22,330 nucleotides of DNA, from the NCBI GenBank assembly GCA_900546745.1, contig URDT01000020.1:1-22330 (forward strand), in the 5' to 3' direction. Of the stretch, positions 15,672 to 22,009 are shown piece by piece. Position 1 is the first letter of the stretch. Every line of letters begins with the position of its first letter. This stretch comes from an uncultured Mycoplasmatota bacterium. Lineage in GTDB: Bacteria > Bacillota_I > Bacilli_A > RF39 > UBA660. The notes below the pieces were generated by a model. It was not told the DNA's origin. It made no database searches and saw nothing but the letters and a program-made list of their open reading frames with translations. The translations under genes and the position numbers were made by a program.

Positions 15672-17077
15672 TGAATATTTTTCTGTTATTTTTTCTTTAG
15701 AAACTAAATATGGATTAACACCATTTCTTCTATCTTTACCAAAAAAATATTCAACGCCAGATATTAAAACAATGTCATTGTCACTTGCAATTGAAATAGC
15801 CTTTTCTATAGCAAGTTTTCTATCAATACATATTTCATATTTTCCTTTTTTAGCCTTAGAAGTGAGTTCTTTAATAATTTCTTGTTCTGGTTCATCTCCT
15901 TTAGTATCTGACGTAAAAATGCAATAGTCTGATAATTCAGACATAATTTTTCCTTTTTCTATTCGATCACTTTCATGATTTGGCAATGAGCCTGAAACAA
16001 GAATTATTCTATTTTTTTTGAATCTATTTACATACTGTAGAACTGTTTTAACACTATTAATCGTATGACCAAAATCAAATATTAAGGTAAATGGTTGACC
16101 ATAATCAATATTTTCCATTCTACCTAAAACTTTCAATTGTTTACATTTGTTAATACATTTTTCAATAGGAATGCCACAATTTAAAGCAACAGACAATGCT
16201 GCGCAAATATTATAGACATTAAATCCGCCAATCAATGAAGTCTCAATATTATATATAGTGTTAAGATAAGATATGGAGAAATCTGTTTTTTTTAATCCTT
16301 CTTTGATCTTTAATATTCTTAAATCTGCATCTTCCTTTTTCCATATTTAAGAACTTTGCAAGAACAATTTGATAAAAAATCATCATAATATTTATCGTCA
16401 CAATTTAATATTGCAACACCATCTTTTTTTATTTTTTTGAAAAGCTTTATTTTTGAATTCTTATAATCATTAAATGTTCCATGATAGGACAAATGATCAA
16501 CTGATAAATTAAGAAATACACCAAAATCAAATAATATATTTCCTGTGCGATTTTCTTTTAGGCCAGCACTTGATGTTTCCATTGATACAAATTTTACTTT
16601 ATTTTTTTCAAGAATATCCAAAGTATTATAAAGTTCACATATTGTAGGTGTAGTATTCGTTGCACCATCTACAAAATATTTATTAGAAAATATTCCATTT
16701 GTTCCTATATATGCTGCTTCATATATATCTTTTAAAAATTCATAAATAATCAATGCTGTTGAAGTTTTTCCATCTGTTCCAGTTACACCAATAAACTTTA
16801 ATCTTTCACTTAAATTACCATAAAATTTAGTCAGTATATCTGGTAATCTATTTTGTATATCTCGCTCTACTACTAAAGGTACTTCGCATTTAATTTTTCT
16901 TTCCGCTAATATTGCAACTGCACCATTTTTTATTGCTGAATTTATAAAATTATGGCCATCATTTGTTAATCCTTTTATACAAACAAATAAATCACCATTC
17001 TCAACTAATCAAGAATCTGTCTTTATTTCCTTAATTTCTATATTTAAATCACAATTTAATAATTCATTCAATTTCAT
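15645..17077 (-). pseudogene. MurE-like Mur ligase, broken by an in-frame TGA and a one-base frameshift
   Basis: Reading through both lesions restores a protein of about 477 residues with the three Mur-ligase domains. The N-terminal domain opens MKLNELLNCD, then KTDS and GDLFVCIKG (MurE-type DSR...GDLF). The ATP loop is GVTGTDGKTST, and the central domain has NLSVDHLSYHGTF, all MurE-like. Lesion one is TGA at 17009-17011 (codon 23), exactly where MurE has the Arg of DSR; CGA to TGA is the simplest origin. Lesion two is a run of five A (complement of 16336-16340), where six would join the pieces; the first piece ends at a TAA a few codons on. The recognition motifs are altered: DNPR reads DTKG (15897-15908), GKGHE reads GVEYF (15744-15758), and SSHA reads SSAG. 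It was therefore probably not the housekeeping MurE. ATG 17086 is an alternative start. A promoter at 17142-17171 still precedes it. The homopolymer change could be a sequencing error; the TGA is harder to explain that way. Confidence 0.85.
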
Positions 17078-17141
17078 AATTAACATCTTCTTTTTTACTT
17101 AGATTTTATAAAATAATTTTCATTATATTGATTTCATTTTT

Positions 17142-17171
17142 ATTATATCATCAATTTTATATTTTTGACAA
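17142..17171 (-). promoter_or_regulatory. Promoter of the Mur-ligase-like gene
   Basis: TTGTCA (complement at 17166-17171), an 18-base spacer, then TATAAT (17142-17147) preceded by TGA, an extended -10. It starts where the rpmA terminator ends. Confidence 0.65.
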
Positions 17172-17194
17172 AAAAAAAGAGTCTTAAACTCTTT
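17171..17194 (-). terminator. Rho-independent terminator of the L21-Prp-L27 operon
   Basis: AAAGAGTTTAAGACTCTTT on the minus strand forms a seven-base stem with a five-base loop followed by a T run. The stem includes the last codons and stop of rpmA, so terminator and gene overlap. Confidence 0.88.
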
Positions 17195-17474
17195 CTTCAT
17201 AAACACTAGCTTGTTTTCTATCTTTTCCAACTCTTTCGAATTTAACATATCCACTAACTTTTGCGTAAATAGTATCATCTGATCCAATTCCTACGTTTTT
17301 ACCAGGATATATTTTTGTTCCTCTTTGACGGTAAATAATAGATCCACCAGTTACATATTCTCCATCAGCAGCTTTTGCTCCTAATCTCTTTGATTCAGAA
17401 TCACGTCCATTTTTTGTAGATCCTTGTCCTTTTTTATGGGCAAATAATTGAATATCTAACATTAATCTCATCAT
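17184..17474 (-). CDS. rpmA: 50S ribosomal protein L27
   Basis: A 96-residue large-subunit protein whose N-terminus reaches the peptidyl transferase centre. The body (HKKGQGSTKNGRDSESKRLG, GGSIIYRQRGTKIYPGKNVG) is highly typical. The N-terminal extension MMRLMLDIQLF precedes AHKKG, matching the Bacillota form that Prp cuts between F and A (residues 11 and 12 here). The prp gene is directly upstream. The ribosome binding site AAGGAGGTG lies inside the end of prp, about eleven bases before ATG 17474. The next ATG at 17471 is also possible. Confidence 0.97.
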   Translation of the reverse strand: MMRLMLDIQLFAHKKGQGSTKNGRDSESKRLGAKAADGEYVTGGSIIYRQRGTKIYPGKNVGIGSDDTIYAKVSGYVKFERVGKDRKQASVYEERV

Positions 17475-17477
17475 GGA

Positions 17478-17792
17478 TTAAGACACCTCCTTATTAATTT
17501 TTATATACTTCGGATAATTACTAGATAACTCTTCTAATAATTCAATCATATTTTCTAAAATAAGTTTTACTTCTTTTGAAGCATGATTTATTGTAATTTC
17601 TAAAAACCCCTCATCCTGTTTATAGAAAATTGCATCCTCATCAAATTTTAATATCGCATCAACAGAAGTAATTGCAATAGTACTCGCACTTGCGCAAACA
17701 ATATCGCTACCCGACTCACTATAACCAGAATGACCATTCATGATAATTTTACGAATTTTATCATCCTGATACTTAATATGAACCTTAATCAT
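17478..17792 (-). CDS. prp: Ribosomal-processing cysteine protease Prp
   Basis: Removes the N-terminal extension of L27, a step essential for ribosome function in Bacillota that have this extension. The 104-residue protein shows the family's pair of motifs: NGHSGY with catalytic H21, and SDIVCASAS with catalytic C33. It sits between rplU and rpmA, as in B. subtilis (ysxB), three bases before rpmA and two after the L21 stop, so all three are co-translated from one transcript. Older annotations call it a DUF464 or ribosomal-associated protein. Confidence 0.95.
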   Translation of the reverse strand: MIKVHIKYQDDKIRKIIMNGHSGYSESGSDIVCASASTIAITSVDAILKFDEDAIFYKQDEGFLEITINHASKEVKLILENMIELLEELSSNYPKYIKINKEVS

Positions 17793-17794
17793 AA

Positions 17795-18094
17795 CTATGC
17801 ACTAATTTTCTTAACTTCAACTTTTGTATATGGTTGACGATGACCTTGCATTTTACGATATTTTTTCTTCGCATTGTATTTGTAAACAAGAACTTTTTTA
17901 GTTTTACCATGTTTTACAACTTCCGCAGTAACACTAGCTCCTTCAACATAAGGATAACCAACTTTGTCACCAGCCATTAAGACTTTATCAAATACATAAG
18001 TTTTTCCAGGTTCAACATCTAATTTTTCAACGTAAAGAACTTTACCTTCTTCAACAGTATATTGTTTTCCACCTGTTTCAATAATAGCTTTCAT
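17795..18094 (-). CDS. rplU: 50S ribosomal protein L21
   Basis: A 99-residue large-subunit protein that binds 23S rRNA. The start MKAIIETGGKQYTVEEG and the end KKYRKMQGHRQPYTKVEV are diagnostic. It is the first gene of the rplU-prp-rpmA operon, with a strong AAGGAGG site before the ATG. A leader RNA upstream (18116-18184) probably gives feedback control by L21 itself. Confidence 0.98.
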   Translation of the reverse strand: MKAIIETGGKQYTVEEGKVLYVEKLDVEPGKTYVFDKVLMAGDKVGYPYVEGASVTAEVVKHGKTKKVLVYKYNAKKKYRKMQGHRQPYTKVEVKKISA

Positions 18095-18115
18095 AAATAA
18101 CCTCCTTTATATAAT

Positions 18116-18184
18116 CTAAGACTCACCATTGAGGTAATTATTTTAAACCTCTTCTGAGTGGTTGTAGAGTGAGGCTCTACACAA
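18116..18184 (-). ncRNA. L21 leader RNA
   Basis: Between promoter and rplU the transcript can form a first hairpin GTAGAG/CTCTAC (18175-18180 with 18164-18169). A second stem pairs ACTCA with TGAGT (18155-18159 with 18121-18125) around an inner GAGGT/ACCTC stem (18147-18151 with 18131-18135). This is the layout and position of the Bacillota L21 leader, thought to bind L21 for autoregulation. A covariance-model search would confirm it. Confidence 0.85.
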
Positions 18185-18190
18185 TTAAGA

Positions 18191-18219
18191 ATTTTATCAT
18201 AGAAAACCTTTTTTGTCAA
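18191..18219 (-). promoter_or_regulatory. Strong promoter of the L21-Prp-L27 operon
   Basis: A consensus TTGACA (complement at 18214-18219), a 17-base spacer and TAAAAT (18191-18196). The -35 lies inside the last codons of the upstream spoIVFB-like gene. Transcription would start near 18184, just ahead of the L21 leader. Confidence 0.88.
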
Positions 18220-18925
18220 ACATTCTTCTTAGGATTTCTTGTTCTGTATGATAAGAATGTGCGAAATAAAATAAATGTTTATGATCTCTTTTCATCATTG
18301 TTGTATCATCTCCTTGAATTATTTTTGTTTTACGAAAAGAAAAACAATATAAGAAACGTTCTAATAAAAATTTATGAATCAATAATTTATGATCTTTTAA
18401 TTCTTTGAAAGTTTTTATCCCTAAAAAAAATAAAATTAAAATAATCATTAAATTTTTTTGAAAAAGGAAAAAGGATAACATTATAATAGATAATATAATA
18501 CTATATATATGACTTTTTTTAAAAGAAAATAGTTGATTTAAAAATAAATTGAATATCTTGGAACCATCTAATGGAAAAATAGGAAGTAAATTAAATAACA
18601 GAATATATAAATTGTATTCATAAAAAGGATGCTTTAAAAATAGAAATAAAAAAGTTTGAAAGATAGGACCTGCTATAGCAATAAAAAATTCCTCTTTCAT
18701 AGGTCGATTTAAAAATTCATGAAAGATTGTAATTCCTCCGAAAGGAAGAAGAACAATCTTTTCAATTTTCCAATGAAATAATTGACTTACTAAAATATGA
18801 CCTAGTTCGTGAAAAAGAATAATGAAACTAATTATGATAAAATTTTTAAAATATCCCGTTACAATACAAATAATACTAAATAAATAAAAAAAAGGATGTA
18901 TTTTAATTTTAGATATAATCTTCAT
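18197..18925 (-). CDS. spoIVFB: Site-2 (M50) metalloprotease, SpoIVFB-like
   Basis: An intramembrane zinc protease; the B. subtilis homologue cleaves pro-sigma-K in the mother cell during sporulation. Zinc ligands are H39 and H43 in FHELGH, with E40 catalytic and D120 in PLDG of LLPIFPLDGSKI. KIHPFFYLF at the start, LLPFGG near 59-64, NRPMKEEF and HKFLLERFLY all align by eye with B. subtilis SpoIVFB. About six hydrophobic segments fill residues 8-170. At 242 residues it lacks the C-terminal CBS domain of the B. subtilis protein and ends in a charged tail. It overlaps spoIVFA by 17 bases. Location between spoIVFA and rplU is as in B. subtilis. The substrate here is unknown. Confidence 0.88.
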   Translation of the reverse strand: MKIISKIKIHPFFYLFSIICIVTGYFKNFIIISFIILFHELGHILVSQLFHWKIEKIVLLPFGGITIFHEFLNRPMKEEFFIAIAGPIFQTFLFLFLKHPFYEYNLYILLFNLLPIFPLDGSKIFNLFLNQLFSFKKSHIYSIILSIIMLSFFLFQKNLMIILILFFLGIKTFKELKDHKLLIHKFLLERFLYCFSFRKTKIIQGDDTTMMKRDHKHLFYFAHSYHTEQEILRRMFDKKGFL

Positions 18926-19517
18926 AATTTAAAATTTGACCATCTTTTTTAAATGTTAAATAAAGTTTTTGATCTGACACTTCCCCTATTAAACTTCCCT
19001 TTTCAACATAATCATAAATATTAATATTGATAGAACTTAAATTGGAATACCATACCTCTACTCCATTTACCTGTTCAATAATCACTGTTTTTCCAAGATT
19101 TTCTTTTTCACCAACAAATATAACCATTCCACTTTCTAAGTTTGGAACTAAATAATTAGAAGCTACTTCTAATTGTACACCATCCATATATTTATTTTTT
19201 GAGGAATAGGTAAGTTTTTCATTAAAGGTAGGAACAGTTTTTTCTTTTAATAGTTTACTAAAAGGTATTGGTGAACCAAAATATTTCTGATACAAACTAT
19301 TAATAGAAGCAAACGAAATATTTTCTTCATAAATATAATGATAAAATTTTGTTTTAAAAGCTGTACTACTCTTTAATAAAATTAAAGTAATAATTGTAAA
19401 TAAAACAACTACTAAAAATTTATTACAGTAAAAAAGAAATTGACTTTGTTTTGGTTTTGGAGTTTTCTTTTTTTTACGTTTCATACTTGATTTTATTTTT
19501 TCTATTTCATAGTCCAT
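18909..19517 (-). CDS. spoIVFA: SpoIVFA-like membrane protein with degenerate LytM/M23 domain
   Basis: A 202-residue protein with a strongly basic cytoplasmic start (KRKKKKTPKPK), one membrane segment at about 30-48, and an extracytoplasmic domain that ends in an M23-like fold (about 125-202). MVIFVGEKENLGKTVIIEQ and VEKGSLIGEV keep the fold, but the zinc residues are gone: YSNL stands where YAHL is usual and LYLTF where HLHFE is usual. It should therefore be non-catalytic, like B. subtilis SpoIVFA, which holds SpoIVFB inactive until signalled. It is directly upstream of the SpoIVFB-like protease and overlaps it, supporting an inhibitor-protease pair. Confidence 0.8.
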   Translation of the reverse strand: MDYEIEKIKSSMKRKKKKTPKPKQSQFLFYCNKFLVVVLFTIITLILLKSSTAFKTKFYHYIYEENISFASINSLYQKYFGSPIPFSKLLKEKTVPTFNEKLTYSSKNKYMDGVQLEVASNYLVPNLESGMVIFVGEKENLGKTVIIEQVNGVEVWYSNLSSININIYDYVEKGSLIGEVSDQKLYLTFKKDGQILNYEDYI

Positions 19518-19534
19518 ATAATCACCACTTCATT

Positions 19535-19978
19535 TTATGTTTTAAAGTTTCTTTTATGATGAATGATATAAAGAATATTAAAATAAATGGTATTCAAAAT
19601 AAGAACTTGTAATAATGTTTTTAAAAACAAAATGATATTGAAGTCTATGGAATGAAATAATAATAAGATTAGATAAGTAATTATCAAATAACTAATGGTA
19701 ACCACAGTATTTAATATCAAACAATAAAAATAAGTAATTCTATATCCTTTTATATATTGAAAAATAAAAAGACAGAGAAAGAAAAATAATAAAGCATTTA
19801 AAATTAAAGTATTGGTGTATGCTATATCATATAAAACTCCAATGATTAAGGAATATTTTAAAACAGTTTCCTCTTTTTGATAACTTGTTTCTAAAATGAG
19901 AGCAGTTAAAGTAAAAAGACAAGAAAAAGGTAAATAACAAGATAAAATTCCTTCTAATAGAAATGATAGTATAATCAT
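19535..19978 (-). CDS. mreD: Rod-shape determining membrane protein MreD
   Basis: A 147-residue, very hydrophobic protein with about five membrane segments, of normal MreD length. The assignment rests mainly on size, hydrophobicity and its place directly after mreC with a four-base ATGA overlap. SLIIGVLYDIAYTNTLILNALLFF near residues 44-67 fits the family's G-x-x-x-D region. It is followed by spoIVFA, since the minCD pair found here in B. subtilis is absent. Confidence 0.82.
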   Translation of the reverse strand: MIILSFLLEGILSCYLPFSCLFTLTALILETSYQKEETVLKYSLIIGVLYDIAYTNTLILNALLFFFLCLFIFQYIKGYRITYFYCLILNTVVTISYLIITYLILLLFHSIDFNIILFLKTLLQVLILNTIYFNILYIIHHKRNFKT

Positions 19979-20799
19979 TTTTCTACCTTTTTTAAAACGG
20001 AAACATAAGTAATATCATCTAAAGAATGAGCAGGAGAAACATAAATGGTTCTCGCTAAATCAAAATTATCTTTTTCTTCTTTTTCTGTATATCCAATTAA
20101 AATTCCACTTGGAAAACGATTATCTAACCCTGTTGTAACAACTTTAGAATAAGTTGGAATTTCTTTATTATTTGAAATTCCACTAATGATTAAATAGTCA
20201 TCTTTATAATTGGATAATAACCCATATATAGACTCCGTTTCACTTTCAATTTTAACAGAAATTTGAAAGTTTTCATTTACACTTGTTAATAATTTTACAT
20301 TGCTACTATAATTGGTTACTTTTATAATTTTACCAATTAATCCATAACTAGTAATCACAGCATCTCCTTCTTCTACTCCATCTTTGCTTCCTTTATCAAT
20401 TGTTAAGTTATTATACCAAGCTCCAACTTTACGATTCATTACAGTAGCAGAAATACTAGTATAATCACTTTGATTATTCTTTATTTCTAACATATTTTCT
20501 AATTCTTTTACTCTTTTTTTTGTTTCTGTCAGTTCACTTTCTAATCGATCATAGGCTTTGATTTTATTTTCTTGATTTTTTAAAGCTTGTTCTGTTTTTT
20601 TAGATTCTTTCCAATATTTTATTTTTGTTTCTCCATATCGTAATGGTGTACTGATTATATTTTCTACAACTAACACACTATCTTTAATTAATTTTTCTGG
20701 AATACTTAATTTTCGTTTATCTTGAATTACAAAATAAGTAATCAATAATAGTAAAAAAATAGAAATAATCATTCCAATAATAATATATTTATTTTTCAT
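19975..20799 (-). CDS. mreC: Rod-shape determining protein MreC
   Basis: A bitopic envelope protein that links peptidoglycan synthases of the elongasome. About 274 residues: membrane segment at roughly 4-24, a coiled coil at about 65-105 (TEQALKNQ...LTETKKRVKELENML), then the beta-domain with NNLTIDKGSKDGVEEGDAVI and GLIGKI, both typical. ATG 20799 overlaps the radC stop (ATGA) and has GGGTG seven bases upstream, so I prefer it to GTG 20808. mreB, normally just upstream, is not in this window; here radC directly precedes mreC. Confidence 0.92.
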   Translation of the reverse strand: MKNKYIIIGMIISIFLLLLITYFVIQDKRKLSIPEKLIKDSVLVVENIISTPLRYGETKIKYWKESKKTEQALKNQENKIKAYDRLESELTETKKRVKELENMLEIKNNQSDYTSISATVMNRKVGAWYNNLTIDKGSKDGVEEGDAVITSYGLIGKIIKVTNYSSNVKLLTSVNENFQISVKIESETESIYGLLSNYKDDYLIISGISNNKEIPTYSKVVTTGLDNRFPSGILIGYTEKEEKDNFDLARTIYVSPAHSLDDITYVSVLKKVEK

Positions 20800-21479
20800 G
20801 ACAAACACCCATTTTCAAAAAAACTATAATATTTATGTTTTCCTATAATAATATGATCAATAATTGGAACTCCCATCAATGCGCCAATTTTTATTAAATT
20901 AGACGTTGTTTCTAAATCATTAGAACTAGGTAATACATTTCCTGTTGGATGATTATGAATTAAATTAATGGAGGAAGCTGACAATAAATAAGCTTCTTTA
21001 AAAACATCTCTAGGATGGACTACGCTATAATTGATGGTTCCTATAAATAATAATTTATCTTTGATAATTCTTTTGGCTTGATCTAAGTAAATAGCATAAA
21101 AGTATTCTTGTGATTTATTTTTTAATATTTCTTTATAATATTCAAAAATAAGTTCTGGATTATTACCCTTTTGATGGGATATTTGATCAACGGAACGATG
21201 AATTCTTTTTCCTAATTCAACAGCTGAAATAATAATAGCTGCTTTGGATGGACCAATTCCATCTATTTTTAAAAGATTTTCTAAGGTAATATCACCTAAT
21301 TCATGAATATTTTGAATTTGTTTTAAAATATGAGTTGCTAATTCTTTAGAAGAGTTTCCTTTGGTACCTGTTCTAAGTAAAATAGCTAATAATTCTTCAT
21401 TGGATAAAGCATCGCTTCCTTTTTGTAATAATCGTTCAATTGGACGATCTGAAATAGGAATTTCTTTAATTTTGACCAT
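20796..21479 (-). CDS. radC: RadC/YsfA-type JAB-domain protein
   Basis: A 227-residue protein of the RadC family, whose exact biochemical role is unsettled. The N-terminal helix-hairpin-helix region has IDGIGPSKAA near 72-80. The C-terminal JAB/MPN domain has the metal motif H175, H177 and D188 in LIHNHPTGNVLPSSND. A GAGGAG site lies ten bases before the ATG. It overlaps the SPOR-domain gene upstream by 14 bases and the mreC start downstream by four, consistent with one operon. Its position ahead of mreC mirrors B. subtilis, minus mreB. Confidence 0.93.
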   Translation of the reverse strand: MVKIKEIPISDRPIERLLQKGSDALSNEELLAILLRTGTKGNSSKELATHILKQIQNIHELGDITLENLLKIDGIGPSKAAIIISAVELGKRIHRSVDQISHQKGNNPELIFEYYKEILKNKSQEYFYAIYLDQAKRIIKDKLLFIGTINYSVVHPRDVFKEAYLLSASSINLIHNHPTGNVLPSSNDLETTSNLIKIGALMGVPIIDHIIIGKHKYYSFFENGCLS

Positions 21480-21930
21480 TCACAACCAACTCCTCATATT
21501 TTGCTAAAATACTCTTATTCACTTCTTTGATTTCTTGATTTGTTTTTGTTTCTTTTAATAGTAAATCATATTGATCTAAAGTTTCTAGGAATGAGGCCTG
21601 ATTTAATTCCATTTCTTTTATATAGATATCATAACCAAGAGATTCAAAATAACTTTTTAATTTATCTTTATTTTCTTCATTTTTTGTTAATCCAACAAAT
21701 ACATAAAATTTGGAATCTCGTTCTATATAAATATAACTATCATATTTCAAAGAAGCATTTTTCATATTTTCTAAACTTGAATATACCCCTACTTGAAAAA
21801 AATAAACTTTTTCATTCACATTTGCCGATACTTTTTTTGATTGAACTTGGTCATATTGATCAAACATAATTTTTCCCATCAAGAGTCCTACTATAATGCA
21901 ACTTCCAATCCAAATAATATTTTTTTTCAT
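21466..21930 (-). CDS. SPOR-domain membrane protein, at the spoIIB position
   Basis: A 154-residue protein with an N-terminal membrane anchor (about 5-22) and an extracytoplasmic SPOR-like domain: YFFQVGVYSSLENMKNA near 43-59 and YVFVGLTKNEENKDKL near 76-91. SPOR domains bind denuded peptidoglycan at division or engulfment septa. In B. subtilis the SPOR protein SpoIIB lies just upstream of maf-radC-mreBCD, so position and domain suggest a counterpart. It is much shorter than SpoIIB and the relation is inferred. The C-terminal part (about 110-154) is a charged helix. AGGTG lies five bases before the ATG. Confidence 0.75.
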   Translation of the reverse strand: MKKNIIWIGSCIIVGLLMGKIMFDQYDQVQSKKVSANVNEKVYFFQVGVYSSLENMKNASLKYDSYIYIERDSKFYVFVGLTKNEENKDKLKSYFESLGYDIYIKEMELNQASFLETLDQYDLLLKETKTNQEIKEVNKSILAKYEELVVNGQN

Positions 21931-21947
21931 AACATCACCTGTTTTTC

Positions 21948-21953
21948 ATTATA
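21948..21953 (-). promoter_or_regulatory. Likely -10 element of the SPOR-radC-mreCD-spoIVF operon
   Basis: TATAAT (complement at 21948-21953) lies 17 bases upstream of the SPOR gene start, and just after the terminator of the preceding gene. No good -35 was found. Confidence 0.4.
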
Positions 21954-21972
21954 AAGTAACAAAGGCATAAAA

Positions 21973-22000
21973 AAAGTCGAAAAATATAATTTTCGACTTT
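21973..22000 (-). terminator. Rho-independent terminator of the right-hand Rpn-type gene
   Basis: An eleven-base stem AAAGTCGAAAA/TTTTCGACTTT with a short AT loop is followed on the minus strand by a T run. This is a clear intrinsic terminator. Confidence 0.9.
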
Positions 22001-22009
22001 TAAATTTTA

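Noticed and set aside
16320..16345. Programmed -1 frameshift at the A run of the Mur-type gene
   Set aside because: The run has only five A, lacks the classic A AAA AAG slippery heptamer, and no upstream stimulator is evident. The separate in-frame TGA makes decay or sequence error simpler.
17009..17011. UGA read as tryptophan, making the Mur-type gene intact
   Set aside because: Other genes here (cysteine desulfurase, radC, mreC, spoIVFB-like) end at TGA at their natural lengths, and the aligned residue is Arg in MurE, not Trp. A frameshift further on would remain in any case.
13362..17194. Integrase attachment sites for a mobile element
   Set aside because: The 22-base repeats double as intrinsic terminators and no integrase or recombinase gene lies between them. 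I keep the repeat as an observation but do not call att sites.
18116..18184. Transcription attenuator or riboswitch for a small molecule upstream of rplU
   Set aside because: The stems and position fit the L21 leader better, and no terminator hairpin with a T run is present in the leader.
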